NCBI RefSeq assembly: GCF_018854015.1
Contig: NZ_JAAXYO010000039.1
Location: 62,001 to 126,000, forward strand
Direction of reading: 5' to 3'
Length of the DNA: 64,000 bases
Origin: Igneacidithiobacillus copahuensis
GTDB lineage: Bacteria; Pseudomonadota; Gammaproteobacteria; Acidithiobacillales; Acidithiobacillaceae
A model generated the notes under the pieces. It saw nothing but the letters and a program-made list of their open reading frames with translations. It had not been told where the DNA came from and did no database searches. This document shows, piece after piece, positions 16,472-26,535 of this stretch. Every line of letters starts with the position of its first letter. The stretch's first letter is position 1. The position numbers were made by a program, and so were the translations under genes.

Positions 16472-16577
16472 GCCGCCCCTCCTTGCGCTGGAACAGCGAG
16501 AAAAACGCGGCCAGCAGGCAACAATTCGGAGTTGCGACCAGTAGCAAAAGCGGCAGGAAGTCGATAAAATCAGACAT
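16464..16577 (-). CDS. 37-residue single-helix membrane peptide
   Basis: The frame encodes a peptide starting MSDFIDFLPLLLLV, with one strongly hydrophobic helix (about 7-30, including two Cys) and a basic end FQRKEGRHG (positive side predicted inside). It overlaps the winged-helix-like gene by 8 nt upstream and the primase gene by 8 nt downstream. This fits the coupled operon, although no homology is recognised. Small size makes it less certain than its neighbours. A holin-like or membrane-anchoring role is only a guess. Confidence 0.5.
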   Translation of the reverse strand: MSDFIDFLPLLLLVATPNCCLLAAFFSLFQRKEGRHG

Positions 16578-17010
16578 GGCTGCCTCCCAGATTTCCCTTG
16601 GCGGCTGCCTCGTCCACAGAACCCCCGGCGCTGCTCGCAACAGCGCCATCCTTCCCAGTAGCAAGAACCCTTGCGACCTGTTTGCGGTCCCGGTGGGTCA
16701 GGGCGTACAAACCACGGAAAGCCCACTGATTGTCCCAGTTGAAAACGCCCAGTCGGTAGCAGGGGATTTCCAAACCCTGCTCCCTCAACTTGCGGACTTC
16801 TTCAGGCCCATTACTCGCGCCAGCGATTAGGTCGATTTCTTCACGCGAGCGATGCCGCTGCAATAGCGCATGTAAAATTCGGATATGCCTAGGGCTGCTT
16901 GTTCCCTCGAAGTCTCGGGGTTCGCGGGTCTTGGTCTGGCGGAATTTGGAGAGGGTCGTAACATCCGCCAGTAGGTCCGGCTGTTCCGGTGCTGCGGTGC
17001 GGCGACTCAT
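16570..17010 (-). CDS. Winged-helix-like protein of genomic islands
   Basis: This is a 146-residue protein. The middle (about 40-110) reads HIRILHALLQRHRSREEIDLIAGASNGPEEVRKLREQGLEIPC in outline, then YALTHRDRKQV. Helix, SREEID helix, turn with GASNGPEEV and a beta-wing are the pattern of a winged helix-turn-helix found in many proteobacterial islands. N- and C-terminal tails are low complexity. It is coupled to the excisionase-like gene by ATGA overlap. It is likely a regulator or replication initiator accessory; no function is proven. Confidence 0.65.
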   Translation of the reverse strand: MSRRTAAPEQPDLLADVTTLSKFRQTKTREPRDFEGTSSPRHIRILHALLQRHRSREEIDLIAGASNGPEEVRKLREQGLEIPCYRLGVFNWDNQWAFRGLYALTHRDRKQVARVLATGKDGAVASSAGGSVDEAAAKGNLGGSHV

Positions 17011-17213
17011 GCATCACCGCGCACGGTCTGGGCATTGCCGCCTTTTACCCATGCCTCGAAGGCTTCCGAATCAATTAAAATTTTGCGGCCAATTCTTGAA
17101 ACGATTCCAGCACTCTGGAGTTCCTGCATCTTAAAAAACAGCAGGTGGCGCATGCCACCAGCACTCATGTAAGGGTGAGTTTCAATAAATTGTTTTACGG
17201 TTTGAAGTGCCAT
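17007..17213 (-). CDS. Excisionase/AlpA-like small DNA-binding protein
   Basis: This is a 68-residue protein from ATG 17213, which has GAGG nine bases upstream; the frame could extend to 17261 without a ribosome site. It contains VKQFIETHPYMSAGGMRHLLF, then a turn and IGRKILIDSEAFEAWV. The end matches MerR/AlpA/Xis-type winged-helix proteins, in which the Arg-Lys-hydrophobic wing is followed by a helix with FxxW. It is the first gene of the replication operon and is well placed as excisionase and/or operon regulator. Confidence 0.7.
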   Translation of the reverse strand: MALQTVKQFIETHPYMSAGGMRHLLFFKMQELQSAGIVSRIGRKILIDSEAFEAWVKGGNAQTVRGDA

Positions 17214-17299
17214 GTCGCTATACCTCGATAACAGTGCGCGGCTGGATTGCCGTGCTGTCATCGGTTATAGCTTGTTGTTTTCTATGTTATAATTCCCTT

Positions 17300-17328
17300 C
17301 ACCCGGTGCAGCTTAACCGCACCAGGTG
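17300..17328. other. Stem-loop between the integrase pair and the replication operon
   Basis: CACCcGGTGC and GCACCaGGTG pair (nine of ten positions) around the loop AGCTTAACC. On the minus strand no T tract follows. Two TATAAC-like -10 candidates for the downstream operon lie just after it on the minus strand (17286-17291 and 17264-17269 as GTTATA on the plus strand). It could be a terminator for the integrase pair, an operator or part of a replication origin. Confidence 0.45.
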
Positions 17329-17331
17329 TGG

Positions 17332-17982
17332 TTATTTTTTCTTTGGCATCCAATGATTGCGAATGGTTGGATATGCGCTCAGCTCATCCTCCCAGGAAAA
17401 CGGACAACCGGCCTCCCGATTCCATATTACGGCGAGCCCAGCGGCCTTCCTGGAAATATCGTTCAAATTCGGCTTAGCGCCCTTGGCCTTGGCTTTGGCG
17501 ACAGCTTCCCTACACCATTGCGCGACCCGGACCTTTACCGCGTCTTTCCCGACATTCCCCTTTTTCCGGACCAATAAATTTCTAACTGATTGGTCCACGG
17601 TCGACAATACGGCGTGAAGTTCTCCGAGATGACTTCTTTCCACGGCATCGACCAGCGCGGCGACAAACTCCCGGCTTTCTTCCCCAGCTTTAATTTCCGG
17701 GTTCAATGCCAGCGACCGCAGGCCTTCCAGGAGGGCCATGAGGCCGTTATTGTTGGCTCGGTGTTGCTCATTCACATCCAGCGGCATAGGCCCACGCCAT
17801 TGCTCGGAAAATGTTTCCTGAAAATCGTTTAGTGTGCGCCTCACTTCGTCCCTTCGTCCTTCACGGCGTGAAGCCCATTCGCCAAGAGTGACTCGTTTTG
17901 TAAGGTATCCTATAGCCTCCGCGTGTTCGGCCAAATTCCGGGTAGCGGCTACACACCTCGCCAGCTCCTTGGCCGTGCTCAT
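17332..17982 (-). CDS. Hypothetical protein coupled to the integrase
   Basis: This 216-residue soluble, mostly helical protein is rich in charged residues (REGRRDEVRRTLNDFQETF; AVAKAKAKGAKPN) and ends with a basic MPKKK. No catalytic motif or known family is recognised. Its ATG overlaps the integrase stop (ATGA), so the two are made together. It may modulate integration or immunity, but nothing in the sequence decides this. Confidence 0.65.
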   Translation of the reverse strand: MSTAKELARCVAATRNLAEHAEAIGYLTKRVTLGEWASRREGRRDEVRRTLNDFQETFSEQWRGPMPLDVNEQHRANNNGLMALLEGLRSLALNPEIKAGEESREFVAALVDAVERSHLGELHAVLSTVDQSVRNLLVRKKGNVGKDAVKVRVAQWCREAVAKAKAKGAKPNLNDISRKAAGLAVIWNREAGCPFSWEDELSAYPTIRNHWMPKKK

Positions 17983-19037
17983 GACGAACTCCCAAAGACT
18001 TTGGAAACCATGCGCTCGACAGTTGCGAGTTTGTGAGCGTTTGATAGGTGAGCATATCTTTTTACCATTTGAACGCTTTTATGGCCCATTGCGTCCGCAA
18101 TCTCAAACAGTGTGGCTCCTGACATTGCCAAATTGGATGCAAAATCATGTCTCATATCATGCCAACGAAAATCCGTTATTCCTGCGCGCTTGATTGCTTG
18201 CTCCCAAGGCTGGCGAAGGTCTATCGGGTTGTTGGGGTGGACCCTGCCGGGGAATATGCGGTTAGTGTCCAACCTCCTGATTTTTGACCTTGCGACCAGC
18301 AGAGACAATGCAGGCTCAACCAAAGGAATTGCTCGCCTCTCGCCGTTCTTGCTGTCTTGCAGGATGGCCGAGCAAGACGCTAAATCTATGTCCGCCCAGG
18401 TCAGCCCCATAACCTCGCCATATCTGGCTCCCGTGGTCAAACTCAACGCGACGGCTAAGCGTAGGTCGGGATGTCCCGCACATTCGGCCATTAAGCGGTT
18501 CCGCTCGTCGTTGGTGAGGCGGCGGACGCGACCGCGAGACTCCTTGCCCTTGTCCACTTTGGTGACAGGATTGCTCTCTAACCATCCCCACTTTACCGCC
18601 TGCCCCATGAGGGCGGACAGCGCGGCTAGATGCCGGTTCACGGTTGCGGGGTTGCGAAGCCCTCCACGCCTTGACGGCTCGGCGGCGTACTGCTCGATGA
18701 CCTCGCGGACCCGCGCAGTCGTAATTTCCGACATGGCATAGGGACCAAGGTCTTGCACCCAGCGGGACAGGCTACGCAGCCGCGAATGGGCGTCCTTGAG
18801 TTCCCTCGCTTTTCCGGCGCTATACCGCTCCACGGCCTCGCTCAGTGTGTGCTTGCGCGCCTCTGCGGTAACGAAGAATTTGCCATGCCTGATAGCGACC
18901 TCGGTATCTCGCGCCCAGTTCCTGGCATCGGTCTTGCGGGAGAAGGATGCGGTCTGTACCGGATGGCCCTTGATGCGGACCTTTGCTCGGTAAGTGACGG
19001 ACCCGTCGGAATTGGTGCGCTCTTCGATGGCCGCCAT
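17979..19037 (-). CDS. int: Tyrosine recombinase / phage integrase
   Basis: This 352-residue integrase catalyses site-specific recombination at the tRNA. Domains: an N-terminal arm-binding domain (about 1-55), a SAM-like core-binding domain (about 60-160) and a catalytic domain with R205 (TGARYGE), K230 (QDSKNGER), H293 and R296 (HDMRHDFAS), H319 (GHKS) and Y328 (VKRYAH). All six catalytic positions are present, so it should be active. ATG 19037 has GGAG ten bases upstream; a longer frame to 19190 has no such support. It lies 402 nt from the tRNA end, the usual integrase-next-to-attachment-site position. Confidence 0.95.
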   Translation of the reverse strand: MAAIEERTNSDGSVTYRAKVRIKGHPVQTASFSRKTDARNWARDTEVAIRHGKFFVTAEARKHTLSEAVERYSAGKARELKDAHSRLRSLSRWVQDLGPYAMSEITTARVREVIEQYAAEPSRRGGLRNPATVNRHLAALSALMGQAVKWGWLESNPVTKVDKGKESRGRVRRLTNDERNRLMAECAGHPDLRLAVALSLTTGARYGEVMGLTWADIDLASCSAILQDSKNGERRAIPLVEPALSLLVARSKIRRLDTNRIFPGRVHPNNPIDLRQPWEQAIKRAGITDFRWHDMRHDFASNLAMSGATLFEIADAMGHKSVQMVKRYAHLSNAHKLATVERMVSKVFGSSS

Positions 19038-19273
19038 GTTAGTAGGCTCCCATGATATGCGCGGGTATAATCTGATTATCCATCGGCTGTGACCTCTTGA
19101 GCAGGTTGCGCTTGGTAGTGCCGGGCAGGACGTTCCCGCGTCCCCTCGGCATGTTTTTATTGTACAGCAGACCACGAAAACCAGCAACAAGGGATATGTA
19201 AGCCCTTACTGTACGCGATAAATCTCAATAGATTCAGCTTGTAACAAACTCGTTCAAGTGCTATGGGGCACTA

Positions 19274-19391
19274 GCGGGACACTCAGGAAAAAAACCGGGG
19301 TATTTTTGCCTGTTTTTGGTCGCTAGAGGAGTGACCGATGGGGGGTCGTTTGTTGTGGGTTTTTGTCAGATAGTGTCCCGTGAGAGTCCCA
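19274..19391. repeat. AGTGTCCC arm-type repeats, right end
   Basis: GCGGGACACT (19274-19283) is the reverse complement of the left AGTGTCCCGC. AGTGTCCCG (19372-19380) followed by a degenerate GAGAGTCCCAC (to about 19392) mirrors the left pair AGTGTCCCGCC/AGTGTCCCAC. Similar spacing from both att repeats supports a shared binding protein. Confidence 0.5.
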
Positions 19392-19397
19392 CGACAA

Positions 19398-19431
19398 AGA
19401 AAAAGGAACCCAGACTTTTGCCTAAGTTCCT
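19398..19431 (-). terminator. Terminator downstream of the CAU tRNA, supplied by the element
   Basis: On the minus strand AGGAAC and GTTCCT pair around a 16-nt loop and are followed by TTTTTCTTT. It starts 9 nt after the tRNA CCA end. It lies inside the element, so it replaces the chromosomal terminator displaced to the left flank. Confidence 0.6.
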
Positions 19432-19438
19432 GTTTTAT

Positions 19439-19516
<78 letters not shown>

Positions 19517-19555
19517 AATGCTGTGCGCTCCTCGCCGGAGGGGCGCATAAAAACA

Positions 19556-21454
<1,899 letters not shown>

Positions 21455-21531
21455 AGAGGATCCAACGGCACGCATAGCCGCCCATTATAGAAAAAAACCA
21501 AGGCAGATGAAAAGATGCCAGGCATGGTTTC

Positions 21532-23268
21532 CTAGCTCCTCGCGGTCTTTATCCCGCGTTTCTGTTGTAGATGTTGCCGCAGCTCTGCGCGCTCCTCGGC
21601 GCTCAGGGCACCAATTCCGGCGCGATCGCCGAGCTTACCGAGCGACAGGCTGCGCAGACGCCGCAATTCTGCATTCGCCCGCGCCAACGTTTTTTCAATT
21701 TCCAACCCCTCTGCCACCTCCGCCTCGCTATCGCCCGTCATTGCCAGGGACAAATAGCGCTCACCATCGGGTTCCTCGGCCAATGCCAAACACAACGCCT
21801 GGCTACTTAGATGGGTGATACTGGCAGAAATTTCAAGGGCGCGAGCGAGGGCGGCGAGCTCTGCGCGCTCGCCGGCAAAACGTTGCAAAAGCTCACGATC
21901 GAGGGCCGCCCAGGCAGGCGCCGCAGGATTGCGCAAAAAGAGGGCTAGGCAGCGGGCCCACTCACCGCGCCAGCTCGTCGACTTCCGGGCCAGCACCGGC
22001 GAACGGCCCCCGGGGGTCACCTGCGGCACATCCGACGCCAGTTGCAAGCGTTGTCGGTACACCTCGCGCAGATCCGGGTCGGCGAGCTTGTCGAGGAAAT
22101 CACGGGCCTGGCGCCGGTACTGCGCCAACTCATCTCCCTGCTGCAGATCATATTCTGTCGCCAGAAACTCCAGAAAGACATCGACCGCAGGCCGAGCACC
22201 GGCGAGAAGCTGGGTAAAGACCTCGGCACCTTGATGCCGCAGGAGAGAATCCGGATCTTCCCCCTCGGGCAGAAAGAGTACCCGGAGCAAACGACCGGGG
22301 CGCAGGTGCGTCGGGCTGAGGGCTACGGCTCGCTGCGCTGCGGCTCTGCCAGCACGATCCCCATCAAAACAGAGAATCACTTCGCTGCTGGCACGAAACA
22401 GGGTCTCCAACTGGGTTTCACCGAGCGCTGTGCCACTCGCCGCCACGGCATTATCAATTCCCGATTGGTGCAGGGTAATGACATCCAGATAGCCCTCGAC
22501 CAAGAGCACCTTCCCCGTGCGACGAATCCCCGCGCGCGCGCGATCCAGGGCAAACAGGACTTGCGCTTTGTGGTAGAGCGAGGTCTCGGGGGAATTGAGA
22601 TACTTGGGTTCGCGACCGTCGATACTGCGCCCGGCCAGACCACAAAGGCGCCCGCGACCATCGCGAATGGCAAAGATGACGCGGCCACGGAAACGCTCAT
22701 AGAGCCGCCCGTCATCAGCCCTCCCCAAAATACCGGCGTCGACCAGCAGCTCGCGATCCTCTGGCGATTTTCCCAACTGTCCCAGGATGCGCTGCCCTTC
22801 CGGCGCGTAGCCAAGGCCAAAGTCCTCGATAGTCTGGCCACTTACCCCACGCGATTGCCAGTACTGCTGCGCCTGGGGTGCCTGCGCCAGAGCCTGCCGA
22901 TACACTTCCAGACTCCGCTCCAACATATCCCGCAAAGCCGGTAGTCGCCGGTCTGGCCCTGCCGCCTGCTGGTCCCTTGGCAGCTCTATGCCAGCCTGAT
23001 CGGCAAGCATTTCCAACGCCTCCACGAAACTGAGGCGCTCGTAGGCCATGAGAAAATCGAGGGCATTGCCGTGTACGTGACAGCCAAAGCAGTAATAAAT
23101 CTGCTTGTCGGAACTGACCGAAAAGGATGCGGTTTTTTCGTGATGAAAAGGACAGCAGGCCCAATAATCCTTGCCCTTTTTCTTGAGAGTGACGCGAGCA
23201 TCGATCAGGCGGACCAGATCGGTGCGCTCGATAACACTGTCAATGACTTGCCGGGAGTAACGGGCCAT
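21532..23268 (-). CDS. dnaG: DNA primase DnaG
   Basis: This 578-residue replication primase makes RNA primers at the fork with DnaB. The CHC2 zinc finger is at residues 39-63 (CPFHHEKTASF ... YYCFGCHVHG). The Toprim catalytic core has VEGYLDVI and CFDGDRAGRAA. The C-terminal helicase-binding part is about 140 residues and weakly conserved. It lies between mutS2 (3-nt gap upstream) and rpoD. Confidence 0.96.
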   Translation of the reverse strand: MARYSRQVIDSVIERTDLVRLIDARVTLKKKGKDYWACCPFHHEKTASFSVSSDKQIYYCFGCHVHGNALDFLMAYERLSFVEALEMLADQAGIELPRDQQAAGPDRRLPALRDMLERSLEVYRQALAQAPQAQQYWQSRGVSGQTIEDFGLGYAPEGQRILGQLGKSPEDRELLVDAGILGRADDGRLYERFRGRVIFAIRDGRGRLCGLAGRSIDGREPKYLNSPETSLYHKAQVLFALDRARAGIRRTGKVLLVEGYLDVITLHQSGIDNAVAASGTALGETQLETLFRASSEVILCFDGDRAGRAAAQRAVALSPTHLRPGRLLRVLFLPEGEDPDSLLRHQGAEVFTQLLAGARPAVDVFLEFLATEYDLQQGDELAQYRRQARDFLDKLADPDLREVYRQRLQLASDVPQVTPGGRSPVLARKSTSWRGEWARCLALFLRNPAAPAWAALDRELLQRFAGERAELAALARALEISASITHLSSQALCLALAEEPDGERYLSLAMTGDSEAEVAEGLEIEKTLARANAELRRLRSLSLGKLGDRAGIGALSAEERAELRQHLQQKRGIKTARS

Positions 23269-23271
23269 GTT

Positions 23272-25611
23272 TCAGCGTAGTTCCAATTCCGACACGCCGC
23301 CACCGCCATGCTCGGGGCGGGCCATGCGCCATGCCACTACCCGCGGATCCTGCTCGGCAAATTCGCGTACCAGTTCGGCAAGGACGCCGTTGCCCTTGCC
23401 ATGCAGCACTTCCACCTGACTGCGTCCAGCCGCTACCGCAGCATCGAGATGGCGTAACAAGGCCGCTTCGGCAACATCACGCCGTTGACCCCGGAGATCG
23501 AGGCGCCAGGGATGCTCCTCCGGCGCAACATACTGGCTACGCCCCTGTTCTTTCGGCAGGGCAAGTTTTTCGTCCGGCTGGAACTGCTGGAGAGGAATCC
23601 ACAACTGCTTGCCGCGCAGATCGACCTGAAGGCGCTGCCCGCTTGCGTCCAGACGCCGTACCTCCACCACCTGCCGCAGCGGCAGGAACAGACCGCGGGT
23701 TCCCGGAGCCGGCAGCGCCTGCGCTTCCGAAGATGGCGAAGCAAGCTGCTGGTCGAGTCGGTCGAGAGTAACCGATGCCGCCTGGGTATCGCGCCCTTGC
23801 TTGAGCCCGGCAATGGCGGCGCGCACCTGCGAGCGCGCTTCGGCAAGCATTTTTTGCCATTCCTGACGCGCCTCGTCCTCCGCGCGTAAACGCAGGGCCG
23901 CTGCCTTTTCTGCCTCTCTGCGCAATTGCGCACGCAAACGATCCTGCTCCTCGGCGGCTGCCTGCGCCCGGGCTGCCTGCTCTTCAGCGGCGCGCAGCAG
24001 GGCGTCACGACGGTCCTCCCAGCTCTCCCAATGTTCCTGTTCGCCAGCGTGAATTGCGTCCGCCAGAGCCATGACTGGATCTGGCAGACCGATCTTACGC
24101 GCGATCAGCAGGCCCTGACTCGCGCCGGCACGCCCCAACTGCAGGCGATAGGTCGGCCGCAGCTGCTCGATGTCAAAACCCATGCCACCCAAGAGCACTC
24201 CGTCCTCGCGCAAGGCATAGCGCTTGAGCACCGCCATATGACTGGTGAGAATGGTGACCACGCCACGGTCGCGCAGACTGGCGGCCACGGCCTGGGCCAA
24301 CGCCGCACCCTCGCGCGGATCGGTGCCATTACCCAGTTCGTCCAGGAGTATCAGGCTGTTCGAGGTCGCCTGCGCAAGAAGGTCGCGCACCTGCCGCATC
24401 TGCCCGGAAAAACTGGAGAGATCGGCCTGCAGGTCCTGGGCATCGCCAATAACGGCATAAAGGGAAGAAAAATATCCCAGCTCACCCTCCGCCGGGATGG
24501 GCAAGCCGAGATATCCTGCCAGATGCACCAGCCCGACTGCCTTGAGCAAGGCACTTTTGCCGCCGGTATTGGGCCCAGTAATCAGAAGCTGCTTGACTTC
24601 GCTACCCAGCGCGAGGTCGTTGGCCACGACCGCGCTGCCGTGCCGCAGCACCAGCAGGGGATGGCGCAGGGCGCGCAGACAAAAGGACGGCGAGTCGCGC
24701 AGCAGCGGGATGGTTCCGTCCCAGACCGCACCGAGCTCCAGCCCAGCGCGGACGGCCTCCAGGCGCCCCATGCGTTGGAGAGCGAGCTGCAGCCGCTCCG
24801 CCTCACTCCCCAGCAGGGTGGTGAGGGAGCGCAGGATACGCTCCTCTTCCTGACGCTGTGCCGCTTCTAATTCGACCAGCAGATTATTCTGCTCTACCAC
24901 CGCCAGCGGTTCGATGAAGAGCGTCTCACCGCTCGCCGAGCGGTCGTGCACAATGCCGCGCAAACGCCCCTTGAAGTTGGCCTTGACCGGTAACAGAAAA
25001 CGTCCGCCGCGTTGTACTACGTGCGGATCCTGCCAGATGTCCCGCCGCTCCCGTTCCTGCAGCAATCCCTTCAGCTGCTGTTGCACCTGCGCGCGCTGTA
25101 TCCGCAGTTGTTGACGAAGGCGTGCAAGTTCCGGGCTGGCGCTATCCAGCAAGACGCCATCCACATCGAGTCCACTCTGGAGCCGGCCGAGAAGAACGCC
25201 ATTCGGCGCCAGGAGTTCCGCGTCGCTGCTGAGAATATCCTCTGCAGCCGTGAGAAAACGGGCATACTCCGCCGCCAGTTCGAGGACCCGGCGCACCCGC
25301 ACCAGTTCCATCCCGGTCAGAACAGCGGCGGGACGACTAGCGAGCAGGACAAGATCCGTGATATCCGGAAGTTCCGCGGCCGGCATCCCCGGCGTATCGG
25401 CAAGCCGCTGTTGTAGGGCCGCGCTGCGTTCCAGACGCTGGCGGATTTCTTGCGCAGAGACCGCGGGATTTAGGCTCGAGACATAGCGCCTAGCATAGAT
25501 ATGGGCGCAGCGGTCGAGCCAGTGCTGGCGGAGGAGGGGTAACTCCAGGGCGTTCTGCGCTGCCAGCCGCAGCGCGTCGGGACTCCCGGGCGCAGCGATC
25601 CCCGACTCCAT
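23272..25611 (-). CDS. mutS2: MutS2 family ATPase/endonuclease
   Basis: This 779-residue protein lacks the mismatch-recognition domain of MutS. It has a core/clamp region (1-320), an ATPase with Walker A GPNTGGKSALL (about 340), ILLDELGNGTDPREG and a long coiled coil (about 510-610, RAAEEQAARAQAAAEEQ). A C-terminal Smr nuclease domain shows LDLRGQRRDVAEAALL and VLHGKGNGVL. MutS2 acts on branched DNA or on collided ribosomes in different bacteria. It is placed between yqeY (2-nt gap) and dnaG, an unusual addition to this operon. Confidence 0.95.
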   Translation of the reverse strand: MESGIAAPGSPDALRLAAQNALELPLLRQHWLDRCAHIYARRYVSSLNPAVSAQEIRQRLERSAALQQRLADTPGMPAAELPDITDLVLLASRPAAVLTGMELVRVRRVLELAAEYARFLTAAEDILSSDAELLAPNGVLLGRLQSGLDVDGVLLDSASPELARLRQQLRIQRAQVQQQLKGLLQERERRDIWQDPHVVQRGGRFLLPVKANFKGRLRGIVHDRSASGETLFIEPLAVVEQNNLLVELEAAQRQEEERILRSLTTLLGSEAERLQLALQRMGRLEAVRAGLELGAVWDGTIPLLRDSPSFCLRALRHPLLVLRHGSAVVANDLALGSEVKQLLITGPNTGGKSALLKAVGLVHLAGYLGLPIPAEGELGYFSSLYAVIGDAQDLQADLSSFSGQMRQVRDLLAQATSNSLILLDELGNGTDPREGAALAQAVAASLRDRGVVTILTSHMAVLKRYALREDGVLLGGMGFDIEQLRPTYRLQLGRAGASQGLLIARKIGLPDPVMALADAIHAGEQEHWESWEDRRDALLRAAEEQAARAQAAAEEQDRLRAQLRREAEKAAALRLRAEDEARQEWQKMLAEARSQVRAAIAGLKQGRDTQAASVTLDRLDQQLASPSSEAQALPAPGTRGLFLPLRQVVEVRRLDASGQRLQVDLRGKQLWIPLQQFQPDEKLALPKEQGRSQYVAPEEHPWRLDLRGQRRDVAEAALLRHLDAAVAAGRSQVEVLHGKGNGVLAELVREFAEQDPRVVAWRMARPEHGGGGVSELELR

Positions 25612-25613
25612 AT

Positions 25614-26060
25614 TCAGGTGCTGAGTTGTGCCTTGACCTTTTCGGAAAGGACCGCCATGTCAACGCGGCCCTGTACCTGTGGGCGCAAGATACCTAGTAC
25701 TTTGCCCATGTCGCGCGGCCCTTGGGCAGCGCTCTCGGTGACCGCGGCGCGGATCAGCGCATCGATTTCGGCGTCACTGAGGGCTGCAGGCAGGTAAGGT
25801 TGCAAAAAGACAATCTCGGCCTCTTCCTTCTCTGCCAGTTCGGGACGGCCGCCTTCCCGGAACTGACGCGCAGATTCCTTGCGCTGCTTGATCAGTTTTT
25901 CGACCACCGCCAGGACATCGACGTCGGTCTGTTCCCGACGCTCGTCGACTTCCCGTTGTTTGATAGCGGCAAGCAGCATACGAATGGTCCCGAGGCGCTC
26001 CGTATCTCGGGCGCGCATCGCCGCCTTCATGTCTTCCTGAATCTGCTCGCGCAGGGACAT
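25614..26060 (-). CDS. yqeY: GatB/YqeY domain protein
   Basis: This 148-residue YqeY-family protein is related to the tRNA-binding tail domain of GatB. It matches MSLREQIQEDMKAAMRARD, RLGTIRMLLAAIKQREVDER and the C-terminal MGKVLGILRPQVQGRVDMAVLSEKVK signature. Its precise role is unknown; it is often found between rpsU and dnaG. The start ATG shares one base with the rpsU stop (TGATG). Confidence 0.93.
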   Translation of the reverse strand: MSLREQIQEDMKAAMRARDTERLGTIRMLLAAIKQREVDERREQTDVDVLAVVEKLIKQRKESARQFREGGRPELAEKEEAEIVFLQPYLPAALSDAEIDALIRAAVTESAAQGPRDMGKVLGILRPQVQGRVDMAVLSEKVKAQLST

Positions 26061-26275
26061 CAGTACATCCGCACCAAACGCATCTGCTGCCGCCGCATCC
26101 GCTTGAGAGACCGCTTGCGCGCTGCCGCGGCCTTGCGCTTGCGCTCTTCGGTGGGCTTTTCGTAAAACTCACGACGACGAACTTCCGTCAGCACACCGGC
26201 TTTCTCGCAAGAGCGCTTGAATCGGCGCAGGGCAACTTCGAAAGGTTCATTTTCTTTGACGCGAATGGTTGGCAT
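26060..26275 (-). CDS. rpsU: 30S ribosomal protein S21
   Basis: The 71-residue basic protein (MPTIRVKENEPFEVALRRFKR..., ending MRLVRMY) is S21, which binds the 30S platform and helps initiation. The frame could extend upstream to 26377, but the conserved S21 N-terminus fixes the ATG at 26275. It is the first gene of the operon and is preceded by a good sigma-70 promoter. Confidence 0.97.
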   Translation of the reverse strand: MPTIRVKENEPFEVALRRFKRSCEKAGVLTEVRRREFYEKPTEERKRKAAAARKRSLKRMRRQQMRLVRMY

Positions 26276-26320
26276 GAAAAGCTGGTCCTCTCCAAAAAAG
26301 GTCTGGTCTAGAGGCGCAGA

Positions 26321-26349
26321 AGGATACCCGCTCGTAGATGATGAGTCAA
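26321..26349 (-). promoter_or_regulatory. Promoter of the rpsU-dnaG-rpoD operon
   Basis: On the minus strand TTGACT (26349-26344), a 17-bp spacer and TATCCT (26326-26321) make a good sigma-70 promoter. Transcription would start near 26314, about 39 nt before the rpsU ATG. Confidence 0.6.
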
Positions 26350-26417
26350 AACATAGCCGCAGATTCATTACTATCATCCAAAGCGCAACACACTATTGTT
26401 ACAGGCGCAACAGTTTC

Positions 26418-26448
26418 TTGACATGACTACGCCAGAGGTTCCTAATAC
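26418..26448 (+). promoter_or_regulatory. Candidate promoter for the sigma-factor gene
   Basis: A perfect TTGACA (26418-26423) is followed after 19 bp by TAATAC (26443-26448). The long spacer suggests weak or activator-dependent use. Start codon at 26536 would leave a leader of about 80 nt. Confidence 0.4.
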
Positions 26449-26535
26449 ACCGTGAAAGAAACTTCGTCGAATTAGGATATTAGCTGACAATGTTGAACTC
26501 GGTTCTACAGGATCGGTAACCATCTCGGAGATTGT

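Larger units (their letters stand above)
19038..19438. other. Right-end non-coding region of the element
   Basis: About 400 bases without a gene. It should hold the integrase promoter (AT-rich around 19195-19250) and integrase/excisionase sites. Visible elements are the arm-type AGTGTCCC motifs at 19274-19283 and 19372-19391 and a hairpin terminator serving the tRNA at 19398-19431. Confidence 0.5.

Noticed and set aside
19517..19555. Terminator between rpoD and the tRNA
   Set aside because: A GC-rich stem (GCGC-CCTC with GAGG-GCGC) exists but has a mismatch and no T run on the minus strand, so readthrough into the tRNA seems more likely.
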